A stretch of 64,000 nt of DNA from Fictibacillus sp. BK138 (GTDB lineage Bacteria > Bacillota > Bacilli > Bacillales > Fictibacillaceae): contig NZ_SGXL01000001.1 of NCBI RefSeq assembly GCF_004216955.1, forward strand, positions 1,639,413 to 1,703,412, read 5' to 3'. Numbering within the stretch: the stretch's first letter is position 1; each line of letters opens with the position of its first letter. Made by a program: the position numbers and the translations under genes. Below are positions 50,490 to 59,702 of this stretch, one piece after another. The notes under the pieces are model-generated. The model did no database searches, was not told the DNA's origin, and worked only from the letters and a program-made list of their open reading frames with translations.

Positions 50490-50914
50490 TCAATAACGTT
50501 CGGGTAATCGCTGGACCAGATTTCTGGTTTAGAGGAAAGTCCATGCTCGCACGGATCTGAGATGACCGTAATGATCGTGCCTGGCCAAAAAATAAGCCAG
50601 GGTAGCTTGGTTTGCTCTATGAGCATACTGGGTTAACGGCAGGGAACGCACCTAAGTCCTTTGGATATGGTGTTAATACCTTGAAAGTGCCACAGTGACG
50701 TAGTCCCAATGGAAACTGCGGGAGTGGAACGCGGTAAACCCCACGAGCGAGAAACCCAAATTATGGTAGGGGAGTTTCCCATTTCGGAATTGAACGAATG
50801 GGAGAACAAGAAGCTAAGGCTTTTTGTAGATAGATGATTACCACCGGTGTACGAGGCGAATAGCCGCTTGCAGTACTAAGGAACAGAACATGGCTTACAG
50901 AACGTTATTGGTAC
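50490..50914 (+). ncRNA. rnpB: RNase P RNA, Bacillus type B
   Basis: The catalytic RNA of RNase P, which removes tRNA 5' leaders. The 5' part GTTCGGGTAATCGCTGGACC and GAGGAAAGTCCATGCTCGCA are the conserved P1/CR-I regions; AGCCAGGGTAGCTTGG, GGTAAACCCCACGAGCGAGA and the 3' ACAGAACGTTA follow in the right order. ACGTT at the 5' end pairs with AACGT at the 3' end as P1. About 425 nt, slightly over the B. subtilis size. It lies between gpsB and ypsC as in B. subtilis; exact ends are approximate. Confidence 0.95.
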
Positions 50915-50931
50915 CTAAATTAAAGCTGAAT

Positions 50932-50957
50932 GAGGGCCCCGCTTACGGGGCTTTTTC
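50932..50957 (+). terminator. Terminator after rnpB
   Basis: GGCCCCG and CGGGGCTT pair around CTTA, followed by TTTTTC. Confidence 0.9.
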
Positions 50958-51027
50958 TATTTACATAAAAAAGAACAGGGTATACTTATAATAGACAATT
51001 AAACGCAAGGATAAGGGAGTTACAAAT

Positions 51028-52173
51028 ATGACTAGATTAAGACTGATTGCAACGGCTGCAATGGGACTTGAAGCCCTCGTAGCGAATGAAGTACGGGCAC
51101 TAGGTTTTGAAAATGTACAAGTAGAAAACGGAAAAGTCTATTTTGATGGCGACGAAAAAGCACTTGTAAAAGCTAATCTATGGTTAAGAACGGCTGACCG
51201 CGTAAAGCTAGTGGTTGGAGAATTCAAAGCAGAAACGTTTGATGAACTATTTGAAAAAACAAAAGCTCTTCCATGGTCGGATTATATTCCGGAAGATGGA
51301 GAATTTCCTGTTATCGGCCGATCGGTAAAATCAAAGCTCTTTTCAGTTTCTGACTGCCAGGCCATTGTGAAAAAAGCAGTAGTTGATAATTTGAAAACGG
51401 AATACAACCGTAAAACGTGGTTCCCCGAAGACGGAGCTTTGTATCGTATCGAGGTAGCCATTCATAAAGATATTGCAACACTGACGATTGATACGAGCGG
51501 AACAGGTCTTCATAAGCGCGGCTATCGCGAATTGCACTCAGGTGCTCCGATTAAAGAAACTATGGCCGCTGCTCTTATCATGCTAACAAACTGGACACCT
51601 GATAAACCATTTGCAGATCCGTTCTGTGGTTCAGGTACGCTACCAATTGAAGCAGCTATGATCGGACAAAATATTGCTCCTGGCCTGAATCGTGAATTTG
51701 CTTCTGAAAAATGGGATTGGATCGATAAAAAAGTATGGTACGAAGCAGTCGGAGAAGCTCAGGATGTAGCAAAGTATGATCTGCCGCTCGATATCCAAGG
51801 CTCAGACATTGATCATAAGATGATTGAACTGTCGAAGAACAATGCGAATGAGGCTGGGTTTGAAGGGTTTATCACGTTTAAGCAGATGCAGGTACGCGAC
51901 TTTACGACAAGAAAAGATTACGGTTGTCTCGTTACCAACCCTCCGTACGGTGAACGTTTAGGTGAGAGAGAAGAAGTGGCACAGATGTACCGGGATCTAG
52001 GGTGTGCTATGAGACCTTACGATACGTGGAGTGTGTATGTTATCACTTCTAATGAAAAGTTTGAAGAGTATTACGGCAGAAGTGCGACTAAGAAACGTAA
52101 ACTATATAACGGCGATCTGAAGACGGATTATTATCAGTTCTTCGGGAAAAGACCGCCGAGACAGCCATCTTAA
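51028..52173 (+). CDS. ypsC: THUMP-domain 23S rRNA guanine-N2 methyltransferase (RlmL-like YpsC)
   Basis: 381 residues. The N-terminal ferredoxin-like plus THUMP region (about 1-160: LRLIATAAMGLEALVANEVRALGFENV, ADRVKLVVGEFKAETFDELFEKTK) binds RNA; the C-terminal Rossmann domain has DPFCGSGTLPIEAAMIG, GSDIDHKMIELSKNNA and the catalytic NPPYGERLG. The family methylates guanine N2 in 23S rRNA; B. subtilis YpsC (about 385 residues) is the orthologue by sequence and location. ATG 51028 has AAGGGAG upstream. Confidence 0.93.
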   Translation: MTRLRLIATAAMGLEALVANEVRALGFENVQVENGKVYFDGDEKALVKANLWLRTADRVKLVVGEFKAETFDELFEKTKALPWSDYIPEDGEFPVIGRSVKSKLFSVSDCQAIVKKAVVDNLKTEYNRKTWFPEDGALYRIEVAIHKDIATLTIDTSGTGLHKRGYRELHSGAPIKETMAAALIMLTNWTPDKPFADPFCGSGTLPIEAAMIGQNIAPGLNREFASEKWDWIDKKVWYEAVGEAQDVAKYDLPLDIQGSDIDHKMIELSKNNANEAGFEGFITFKQMQVRDFTTRKDYGCLVTNPPYGERLGEREEVAQMYRDLGCAMRPYDTWSVYVITSNEKFEEYYGRSATKKRKLYNGDLKTDYYQFFGKRPPRQPS

Positions 52174-52209
52174 TACGGTGTGGTGGAGTCGAATCCTGTC
52201 GGGAAATGA

Positions 52210-52306
52210 AATCTCGTGGATAATCGACTATAATTCGTGGATTAAGGATCAAAACTCGTGGATTGAAGCCTGAAATTTTTGGATTCATCCTGCAAACTTT
52301 TCGATT
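52210..52306 (-). repeat. 21-bp tandem array, family A, copy 2
   Basis: CGTGGA or its variants recur at 52215, 52236, 52257, 52278 and 52299, exactly 21 bp apart. On the minus strand the units read AATCCACGAGTTT and AATCCAAAAATTT, matching the array at 2.5 kb. It lies just after ypsC and before a strong terminator. Confidence 0.8.
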
Positions 52307-52330
52307 CCTTTGTAAAAAGATTAATCACGT

Positions 52331-52363
52331 AAGGCTAGCTTAGCATAAGCTAGCCTTTTTTTT
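52331..52363 (+). terminator. Terminator after ypsC and the repeat array
   Basis: AGGCTAGCTTA and TAAGCTAGCCT pair around GCA, an 11-bp perfect stem followed by TTTTTTT. Confidence 0.92.
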
Positions 52364-52399
52364 GGATACTAAGGAGTTTCTTAATATGATTGAATATAA

Positions 52400-52413
52400 T
52401 TTCACGTACCGTA
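52400..52413 (+). repeat. TTTCACGTACCGTA motif, intergenic copy
   Basis: Exact copy, 37 bp beyond the ypsC terminator. The following 200 bp to the next gene are AT-rich, with an inverted repeat (ATCACATC near 52449 and GATGTGA) and no gene. Confidence 0.7.
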
Positions 52414-52642
52414 CATGTTTTTTAAATTTTTTATTGAATTACACAAAAAATCACATCTTACTATGCATTTTTCGGTCGATGTGAGATTCTAATGGGTGGT
52501 TTTCATAAATGATAATCGAATATGCTGATTTCTTTACGAGATGTACTCTCACAATTTAAACATAAATGCTATATAAGTGGTTTAAATTCATTTCGCCTCT
52601 GTACATACTATGCTTAAAATACAATTAAGGCAGGTTTTAAGT

Positions 52643-52822
52643 ATGTACGATCAATTCAGCCATTTATCAAGTATCAAGAAGGCTTATCAAAACCTATATC
52701 CCCATCTAGGTAATAATCATAAAGAAGAGATCCACCAGCTGCTTCATCAATCGATCGGCCACGTGAATAATATTGATCCTGCTTTTGCTCCATATGCAGA
52801 AATGTTTAAAGAAGATTTTTAA
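52643..52822 (+). CDS. Small protein of unknown function
   Basis: 59 residues from ATG 52643, preceded by AAGGCAGG; a longer frame from 52610 is unsupported. The protein is MYDQFSHLSSIKKAYQNLYP at the start, histidine-rich (nine His) and predicted helical, with an end AEMFKEDF. I do not recognise a family. An extended -10-like TGCTATATA lies about 70 bp upstream. It stands alone between ypsC and ypwA. Confidence 0.6.
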   Translation: MYDQFSHLSSIKKAYQNLYPHLGNNHKEEIHQLLHQSIGHVNNIDPAFAPYAEMFKEDF

Positions 52823-52917
52823 TAAAAAATAAAACTGACCAGCAGGACTTTTTTATTGCGTCACGAATTCCTATAGCGGTATGTTTTTTATAAACATGTG
52901 AAGGGATGGATTTTATA

Positions 52918-54438
52918 ATGACGCAAACGAAAGTAAATATTGAAAAAGAGTTTCTGGAGTATGTGAAAAAAATGGTGCATGTGAATGAAGCGATTGGTCT
53001 TATGTATTGGGACCTGCGTACAGGAGCACCAAAAAAAGGAGTAGAACAACGCTCTGAAGTAATCGGAACATTATCTTCTGATGTATTTGCAATGTCTACT
53101 TCAGATGAAATGAAAAATTTCATCGAAGAACTTTCTAAGCCTGACGTTCAAGACACGCTATCAGATGTAACGAAAAAAACACTTGAAGAAGTGAAGAAGG
53201 ATTTTGAGCGCAACGCTAAGATTCCTCCAGCTGAATTCAAAGAGTATGTTATTTTGCAATCAAAAGCAGAGAACGTGTGGGAGGAAGCGAAAAACAACTC
53301 TGATTTCTCATTATTCCAGCCTTACTTAGAAAAACTTGTAGAGTTCAATAAGAAGTTTATTGAATACTGGGGTTATGAAGGAAATAAATACAACACACTT
53401 TTAGATATGTATGAGCCAGGGGTAACAGTTGAAATTTTGGACGAGACTTTCTCTAAGCTCCGTGACCATATCGTGCCTCTTCTTCAAAAAGTAACGGAAG
53501 CGGGTCAGCCAGAAACAAAATTCTTGTTCGACCACTTCCCGAAAGATAAGCAAAAAGAATTCAGTCTTCACGTATTAAAAGACATGGGTTATGATTTTGA
53601 TTCTGGCCGCTTAGATGAAACGGTTCATCCGTTTGCAATCGGTCTAAATCCTGGGGACGTTCGTGTAACGACGAAGTACATGGAGAATGATTTCCGTACA
53701 GCAGTTTTCGGTACGATCCATGAAGGTGGACATGCTCTCTATGAACAAAATATTTCTGAAGAGCTAGTAGGAACACCTTTATGTTCAGGTACTTCCATGG
53801 GTATCCATGAATCGCAATCATTGTTCTGGGAGAACTTTGTCGGACGTCACTTTGGCTTCTGGAAAAACCATTATTCTACACTAAAGAGTGTTTCGGGTTC
53901 TCAGTTCAATGGTGTTGAGCTTGAAGACTTCTATCGTTCGATCAACGTTGTTGAACCTTCACTGATTCGTATTGAAGCTGATGAAATGACATATCCACTT
54001 CATGTTATCGTTCGTTATGAGATTGAAAAAGGATTATTTAACGACGAGATTGAAGTAAAAGACCTTCCTCGTATCTGGAACGAGAAGATGCAGGAATATA
54101 TCGGAGTAACACCGAAAAATGATGCTGAAGGTGTACTTCAAGACGTTCACTGGTCAGGCGGAAGCTTCGGATACTTCCCTTCTTATGCATTAGGATACAT
54201 TTATGCAGCACAGCTTAAAGATGCAATGGTGAAAGATATTCCAAACTTTGATTCTCTTGTTGAATCAGGAGATCTTCTTCCAATCAAAGAATGGCTGACA
54301 AAAAATGTGCATCAATTCGGTAAGATGAAAAAGCCTATCGAAATCCTAAAAGATGTTACAGGTGAAGGCTTGAATCCAGATCATCTCATCGCATACTTTG
54401 AGAAGAAGTACAGTGAAATCTACCGTTTAAACGGATAA
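52918..54438 (+). CDS. ypwA: M32 family carboxypeptidase YpwA
   Basis: 506 residues from ATG 52918 (AAGGGATGG nine bases upstream; an in-frame ATG at 52906 overlaps it). The zinc site is HEGGH in GTIHEGGHALYEQN, with the third ligand Glu in SQSLFWENF (HESQS motif), and the family signatures DVRVTTKY and IHES are present. M32 enzymes are cytosolic thermostable carboxypeptidases that trim peptides from the C terminus. The length is close to B. subtilis YpwA (501), the enzyme next to ypsC in that genome. A terminator follows. Confidence 0.94.
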   Translation: MTQTKVNIEKEFLEYVKKMVHVNEAIGLMYWDLRTGAPKKGVEQRSEVIGTLSSDVFAMSTSDEMKNFIEELSKPDVQDTLSDVTKKTLEEVKKDFERNAKIPPAEFKEYVILQSKAENVWEEAKNNSDFSLFQPYLEKLVEFNKKFIEYWGYEGNKYNTLLDMYEPGVTVEILDETFSKLRDHIVPLLQKVTEAGQPETKFLFDHFPKDKQKEFSLHVLKDMGYDFDSGRLDETVHPFAIGLNPGDVRVTTKYMENDFRTAVFGTIHEGGHALYEQNISEELVGTPLCSGTSMGIHESQSLFWENFVGRHFGFWKNHYSTLKSVSGSQFNGVELEDFYRSINVVEPSLIRIEADEMTYPLHVIVRYEIEKGLFNDEIEVKDLPRIWNEKMQEYIGVTPKNDAEGVLQDVHWSGGSFGYFPSYALGYIYAAQLKDAMVKDIPNFDSLVESGDLLPIKEWLTKNVHQFGKMKKPIEILKDVTGEGLNPDHLIAYFEKKYSEIYRLNG

Positions 54439-54447
54439 AGACTTGGG

Positions 54448-54488
54448 GAGCCGGCTCTCGTGAATAATCCGAGAATGCCGGCTTTTTG
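54448..54488 (+). terminator. Terminator after ypwA
   Basis: AGCCGGCTCTCG pairs with CGAGAATGCCGGCT (bulge of two), around TGAATAATC, followed by TTTTTG. Confidence 0.85.
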
Positions 54489-54602
54489 TTGCCCGACTAG
54501 AGCGGACGGAACGTTCTGTGTCAACTGAGTTTTCTTTAGAAATGTTTCATTTTTACTGATTTTGTCTAAAATCTATATAAAATGATATTGGGAGGAAGAA
54601 AA

Positions 54603-55010
54603 ATGGGAGCTGCAACGAAAGAGGATATTAAGAACCTTCTAAAATTGAGAAAACGTATTGCGGTAGTTGGATTGTCCGATCAGCCGTTTCGTACATCTTA
54701 TATGGTCTCGGAATATATGCAAAACGCAGGATATGAGATTATTCCCGTAAATCCTAATGTCACAGAAGTATTGGGACAAAAAGCTTATGCAAAGCTTGAA
54801 GATATCGAAGGGCATGTAGATATCGTCAATGTGTTTAGAAGAAGTGAATATCTGCCTGAAGTTGCTCGTTCGGCAGCAAATATTAAAGCTGGTTTCTTTT
54901 GGGCGCAGCTCGGTTTATACAGTGCCGAAGCAGAAGAGATTTTGCAAAGTGCGACGATTCCTTATATTATGGATAAGTGCATTAAAGTGGAACATGCTAT
55001 GATACGGTAG
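54603..55010 (+). CDS. yneT: CoA-binding domain protein YneT
   Basis: 135 residues from ATG 54603 behind GGAGGAAG, the B. subtilis length. It is a Rossmann-like CoA-binding protein: RIAVVGLSDQPFRTSYMVSEYMQNAGYEIIPVNPN, then VDIVNVFRRSEYLPEVARSA and GFFWAQLGLYSAEAEEI, IMDKCIKVEH. The family binds CoA; no reaction is known. It precedes parE, as in B. subtilis. A terminator separates it from parE. Confidence 0.93.
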   Translation: MGAATKEDIKNLLKLRKRIAVVGLSDQPFRTSYMVSEYMQNAGYEIIPVNPNVTEVLGQKAYAKLEDIEGHVDIVNVFRRSEYLPEVARSAANIKAGFFWAQLGLYSAEAEEILQSATIPYIMDKCIKVEHAMIR

Positions 55011-55015
55011 TATTG

Positions 55016-55043
55016 AACCACCCGCCAAATACGGGTGGTTTTC
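55016..55043 (+). terminator. Terminator after yneT
   Basis: AACCACCCG and CGGGTGGTT pair around CCAAATA, followed by TTCCC; the T run is short. Confidence 0.7.
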
Positions 55044-55158
55044 CCATGCTGTCTTTATCCTAGATATCAAAGGACTAAAAAAGAAACTCTTTTGAACTAA
55101 AGGTTTTTGTTCTTTAACCGAGAAATAAGAGGAGAATATAAGGACAGAGGTAGTATAG

Positions 55159-55179
55159 AAACAAACGTTCTGCTATGAT
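55159..55179 (+). promoter_or_regulatory. Extended -10 promoter of parE with a degenerate LexA-like box
   Basis: TGCTATGAT (55171-55179) is an extended -10. Directly upstream AAACAAACGTTC (55159-55170) resembles GAAC-N4-GTTC with one mismatch. B. subtilis parEC is reported in the LexA regulon, so the weak match is noted. Confidence 0.45.
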
Positions 55180-55214
55180 AGAAGTACTGCAGTTCGTGAA
55201 AGGAGCAACACATT

Positions 55215-57173
55215 TTGGCAAGTAAATCATTATTTGACTACAACGATGATGCCATACAGGTACTTGAAGGGTTAGAGGCCGTTCGTAAGCGCCCTGGTAT
55301 GTATATCGGCAGCACAGATGCCAGAGGTTTGCATCACCTCGTATATGAAATTGTAGATAACGCCGTGGACGAAGCATTAGGCGGGTTCGGTGATTACATA
55401 CATGTGAAGATTCATAAAGATAACAGCATTTCTGTGTCAGATGATGGCCGTGGAATGCCTACAGGAATGCATAAACTCGGAAAACCGACTCCTGAGATCA
55501 TCTTTACTGTTTTGCATGCCGGGGGTAAGTTTGGACAAGGCGGATATAAAACATCTGGAGGACTTCATGGTGTGGGTGCTTCTGTCGTTAACGCACTTTC
55601 AGAATGGCTTGAAGTAACGATCTACCGTGACGGAAAGACATATCGACAGCGTTTTGAAGAAGGCGGAAAGCCTGTTACCACACTTGAAGTAGTCGGTAAC
55701 ACCCGCAAAACAGGAACGACCGTTCATTTCAAACCAGACCGCACGATGTTTTCGACGATCAACTATAATTACGAAACACTAAGCGAACGCCTTAGAGAAG
55801 CGGCTTTTCTTTTGAAAGGAATTAAAATCGTTCTTGAAGATGCTCGAAATGGCGAAAAAGAAGAATTCCAGTTCGAAACAGGCTTAGAAGCATTCGTGCA
55901 ATATTTAAACGAAGATAAAGATACACTTCATAATGTCGTTAGCTTTGAAGGAACGCAAAATGAGATCGAAGTAGATTTTGCATTTCAATACAATGACGGT
56001 TATGCAGAAAACGTTCTGTCATTCGTTAACAACGTTCGTACAAAAGACGGCGGAACACATGAGTCAGGCGCCAAGACGGCAATTACTCGAAGCATCAACG
56101 AGTACGCACGTAAAACGAATCTGTTAAAAGAAAAAGACAAGAACTTAGACGGCTCTGATATCCGAGAAGGGTTAACAGCAGTTGTCTCTGTTCGAATACC
56201 AGAAGAATTTCTTCAGTTCGAAGGCCAAACAAAGAGCAAATTAGGTACGAGTGAAGCACGGTCTTCCGTAGATGCTGTAGTTGCCGGAAAGCTCGCTTAT
56301 TTCCTCGAGGAAAATCCTGCAATTAGTGAAATGCTCATCCGTAAAAGTATTAAGGCGGCACAAGCTCGTGAAGCAGCACGAAAAGCACGTGAGGATGCTC
56401 GTAACGGGAAAAAGAACAAACGCAAAGATTCTATCTTGAGCGGGAAGCTAACTCCAGCTACTTCTAAAAATCCTGAGCGTAACGAACTGTACCTGGTAGA
56501 GGGTGATTCTGCGGGCGGTTCTGCAAAACAAGGACGAGACCGAAAATTCCAAGCCATTTTGCCGCTTCGTGGTAAAGTAATCAACACGGAAAAAGCAAAG
56601 CTTGCAGATATATTTAAAAACGAAGAAATCAATACGATCATCCATGCGATCGGTGCTGGGGTCGGTTCTGATTTCACGTTAAAAGATGTTAACTACGACA
56701 AAATCATTATCATGACCGATGCCGATACAGATGGTGCACATATTCAAGTGCTTCTTCTGACGTTTTTCTACCGTTACATGAAGCCGCTTATCGAAGAAGG
56801 AAAAGTATTCATTGCATTGCCTCCTCTTTATAAAGTGAGTAAAGGTACGGGTAAAAAAGAAGTCATTGAATATGCATGGGATGAAGATGAACTAAAAGAA
56901 GCACAGAAAAAAATCGGTAAAGGCTACATCATCCAGCGTTATAAAGGTCTTGGAGAGATGAATGCTGATCAGCTATGGGAAACAACGATGGATCCTGATA
57001 CACGTACGCTGATCCGAGTCCGTATTGATGACGCAGCAAGAGCCGAAAAACGTGTCTCCGTCCTTATGGGAGACAAAGTTGAACCCCGTCGCAAATGGAT
57101 TGAAGAACATGTGGCGTTTGGCTTAAATGAAGAAACGAACATACTAGATAACGAGAACTTGTCTGCATTCTGA
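55215..57173 (+). CDS. parE: DNA topoisomerase IV subunit B
   Basis: 652 residues from TTG 55215 behind AAAGGAGC. The GHKL ATPase has VDNAVDEALGG, the glycine loops VSDDGRGMP and TSGGLHGVGASVVNALS, and the transducer lysine in the QTKSKLG loop. The TOPRIM domain has EGDSAGGSAKQGRD and DADTDGAHIQ; the YKGLGEMNADQLWETTMDP segment follows. With ParC it decatenates daughter chromosomes using ATP. Length matches B. subtilis ParE (655). parC follows after 13 bp. Confidence 0.97.
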   Translation: MASKSLFDYNDDAIQVLEGLEAVRKRPGMYIGSTDARGLHHLVYEIVDNAVDEALGGFGDYIHVKIHKDNSISVSDDGRGMPTGMHKLGKPTPEIIFTVLHAGGKFGQGGYKTSGGLHGVGASVVNALSEWLEVTIYRDGKTYRQRFEEGGKPVTTLEVVGNTRKTGTTVHFKPDRTMFSTINYNYETLSERLREAAFLLKGIKIVLEDARNGEKEEFQFETGLEAFVQYLNEDKDTLHNVVSFEGTQNEIEVDFAFQYNDGYAENVLSFVNNVRTKDGGTHESGAKTAITRSINEYARKTNLLKEKDKNLDGSDIREGLTAVVSVRIPEEFLQFEGQTKSKLGTSEARSSVDAVVAGKLAYFLEENPAISEMLIRKSIKAAQAREAARKAREDARNGKKNKRKDSILSGKLTPATSKNPERNELYLVEGDSAGGSAKQGRDRKFQAILPLRGKVINTEKAKLADIFKNEEINTIIHAIGAGVGSDFTLKDVNYDKIIIMTDADTDGAHIQVLLLTFFYRYMKPLIEEGKVFIALPPLYKVSKGTGKKEVIEYAWDEDELKEAQKKIGKGYIIQRYKGLGEMNADQLWETTMDPDTRTLIRVRIDDAARAEKRVSVLMGDKVEPRRKWIEEHVAFGLNEETNILDNENLSAF

Positions 57174-57186
57174 GGAGGTTTAAAGA

Positions 57187-59631
57187 TTGTCACTGCTTGA
57201 GAAATTTAGAGAGCTGCCGTTAGAAGACGTAATCGGCGACCGCTTCGGAAGGTATAGTAAATACATTATTCAGGAGCGTGCATTACCTGATGCAAGAGAT
57301 GGATTAAAGCCCGTACAGCGCCGGATTTTATACGCGATGTACGCGGAAGGGAACACAAACGAAAAACCATACAGAAAATCGGCTAAGACTGTCGGTAACG
57401 TAATCGGTAACTATCACCCGCATGGTGATTCTTCCGTTTATGAAGCGATGGTGCGTATGAGTCAGGACTGGAAAGTGAGAAACGTTCTGATTCAGATGCA
57501 CGGAAACAACGGTAGTATCGATGGTGATCCGGCAGCTGCAATGCGTTACACAGAAGCAAGACTTTCTGCGATCGCATCTGAACTATTAAGAGATATTGAT
57601 AAAGAGACCGTTGAATTCGCACCTAACTTTGATGATACGACTGAAGAACCGATCGTACTGCCTTCTATGTATCCAAATCTACTAGTAAACGGCTCAACAG
57701 GGATATCAGCAGGTTATGCGACTGAAATCCCGCCGCACCACCTTGGCGAAGTTATAGACGCAGTTACAATGCAGATCGATAAACCCGATGTTTCACTCGA
57801 TGAACTTATGACCGTTATGAAAGGACCTGATTTCCCGACGGGCGGAATTGTTCAAGGTGTAGATGGCATCAAGAAAGCTTTTGAAACAGGAAAGGGACGC
57901 TTCGTTATTCGTGCCAAAACTGAGATTGAGAGCTTAAAGGGCGGACGTCAGCAGATTGTCATTACTGAAGTTCCTTTTGAAGTGAACAAAGCGAACCTCG
58001 TAAAGCGTATGGACGAACTCCGGTTAGATAAAAAGGTCGACGGTATTGCCGAAATCCGTGATGAGACGGACCGTACGGGTTTACGAATTGTTATCGAACT
58101 TCGAAAAGATGGAAATGCAGAAGGGGTTTTAAATTACTTCTTTAAAAATACTGATCTTCAAGTTTCGTATAACTACAACATGGTAGCGATTCATAACAAG
58201 ACGCCAAAATTAATGGGCCTTAAAGCAATATTGAACGCATACATTCGGCATCAGATCGAAGTGGTTACTCGACTTACGAAATATGATCTTCGAAAAGCTG
58301 AAGAACGTTCACATATCGTGGAAGGTTTAATTAAAGCAATTTCGATTTTAGATGAAGTTATCGAAACCATCCGTGCATCAAAAGATAAGCGGAATGCAAA
58401 AGACAACATCATCGAGAAGTTTCAGTTTACAGAAGCACAAGCTGAAGCCATCGTTACGTTGCAGTTATACCGTTTAACGAATACAGATATTACAACACTT
58501 CAGAATGAAGCCGAAGAACTCGAAAAAAAGATTGCGTATCTTCGTTCAATTTTAGATAGCGACAAGAAGTTATACAGTGTTATCAAGAAAGAACTTTCCG
58601 ATGTGAAGAAGAAATACGCTGATCCTCGCCGTACACAGATCGAAGCGGAGATTCAGGAAATCAAGATCGATATGGAAGTAATGATCCCTTCGGAAGACGT
58701 AATGGTAATGGTAACGGAAGACGGCTATATCAAACGTTCAAGCGTTCGTTCCTATAGTGCTTCTAACGGTGAACCTCCAGGAATGAAGGATACGGATTCA
58801 CTCTTGCTTGTCTCTCAGCTGAACACGACAGATACGATGCTAATGTTTACGAATAAAGGTAACTATATTTACCTTCCAGTCTATGAGATGCCAGAGATCC
58901 GCTGGAAAGACATGGGGCAGCATCTTGCGAGTATCGTTGGTTTAGATAAGGATGAGAAACTGATTAAAGCATTCCCTGTAAAAGAATTTAAGGAAGATCA
59001 ATTCCTCATCTTTTTTACAAAACAGGGGATGGCAAAGAAAACAGAGCTCAGCCAGTATAAAGCAACACGATATAATCGTACATTGATGGCCGTTAAACTA
59101 AAAGGCGACGATGAAGTTGTTGATGTATCCTTAACTAACGGAAATCAAGATGTGTTTATCACAACACATTTCGGATACGGGTTATGGTTCCATGAAGAAG
59201 AAATCAGTCTTGTAGGCCAGCGTGCTGCAGGTGTTAAAGGTATTAATCTAAAAGCTGGAGACCACTTGGTAAGCGGGTTCGCACTACCAGAAAATCCAGA
59301 AACCGCTCAGGTTCTCGTTGCAACTCAGCGCGGAGCAATGAAAAAAATGAAGATCACAGAGTTTGATAAAACGTCACGAGCAAAACGAGGTCTTGTGATG
59401 GTCAGAGAATTAAAATCAAATCCGCACCGCATTGTAGGAATGAAACTTGTTACAGATGAAGAGAAACAATTTGTTCTTGTTACAGCGAGCGGCAAGCAAG
59501 AAACAGTATCATCTGAAAACTTTAAATCTGCCGACAGATATAATAACGGCTCCTTTGTAGTAGATACAGGTGAAACAGGTGAAATAACAAGACTAAAGTC
59601 ATTGATTTCAACAGATAGTTCAAAAGAGTAG
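57187..59631 (+). CDS. parC: DNA topoisomerase IV subunit A
   Basis: 814 residues from TTG 57187, with GAGGAGGTT overlapping the parE stop. The winged-helix core contains YHPHGDSSVYEAMVRMSQDW (quinolone-resistance region, with the wild-type-like Ser-Ser) and the catalytic tyrosine in AAMRYTEARLSAIA, near residue 120. The C-terminal beta-pinwheel (about 500-800) carries repeats such as EDVMVMVTEDGYIKR and AQVLVATQRGAMKKMKI. It cuts and rejoins DNA for ParE-driven decatenation. A terminator overlaps its stop. Confidence 0.97.
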   Translation: MSLLEKFRELPLEDVIGDRFGRYSKYIIQERALPDARDGLKPVQRRILYAMYAEGNTNEKPYRKSAKTVGNVIGNYHPHGDSSVYEAMVRMSQDWKVRNVLIQMHGNNGSIDGDPAAAMRYTEARLSAIASELLRDIDKETVEFAPNFDDTTEEPIVLPSMYPNLLVNGSTGISAGYATEIPPHHLGEVIDAVTMQIDKPDVSLDELMTVMKGPDFPTGGIVQGVDGIKKAFETGKGRFVIRAKTEIESLKGGRQQIVITEVPFEVNKANLVKRMDELRLDKKVDGIAEIRDETDRTGLRIVIELRKDGNAEGVLNYFFKNTDLQVSYNYNMVAIHNKTPKLMGLKAILNAYIRHQIEVVTRLTKYDLRKAEERSHIVEGLIKAISILDEVIETIRASKDKRNAKDNIIEKFQFTEAQAEAIVTLQLYRLTNTDITTLQNEAEELEKKIAYLRSILDSDKKLYSVIKKELSDVKKKYADPRRTQIEAEIQEIKIDMEVMIPSEDVMVMVTEDGYIKRSSVRSYSASNGEPPGMKDTDSLLLVSQLNTTDTMLMFTNKGNYIYLPVYEMPEIRWKDMGQHLASIVGLDKDEKLIKAFPVKEFKEDQFLIFFTKQGMAKKTELSQYKATRYNRTLMAVKLKGDDEVVDVSLTNGNQDVFITTHFGYGLWFHEEEISLVGQRAAGVKGINLKAGDHLVSGFALPENPETAQVLVATQRGAMKKMKITEFDKTSRAKRGLVMVRELKSNPHRIVGMKLVTDEEKQFVLVTASGKQETVSSENFKSADRYNNGSFVVDTGETGEITRLKSLISTDSSKE

Positions 59632-59653
59632 CATTCCTGCTGCTCTTTTTCTT
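59622..59653 (+). terminator. Terminator overlapping the parC stop
   Basis: AAAAGAGTAGCA and TGCTGCTCTTTT pair (one T-G) around TTCC, followed by TCTTC. Confidence 0.75.
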
Positions 59654-59702
59654 CTTTCTATCAGAAATGGATTTAGCAACTTAGAGAAAAGAGAGATACA
59701 TA

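Noticed and set aside
52510-52530. Fur-like sequence (TGATAATCGAATATG)
   Set aside because: Only one half resembles the Fur half-site; the second half has several mismatches and the downstream gene has no iron link.
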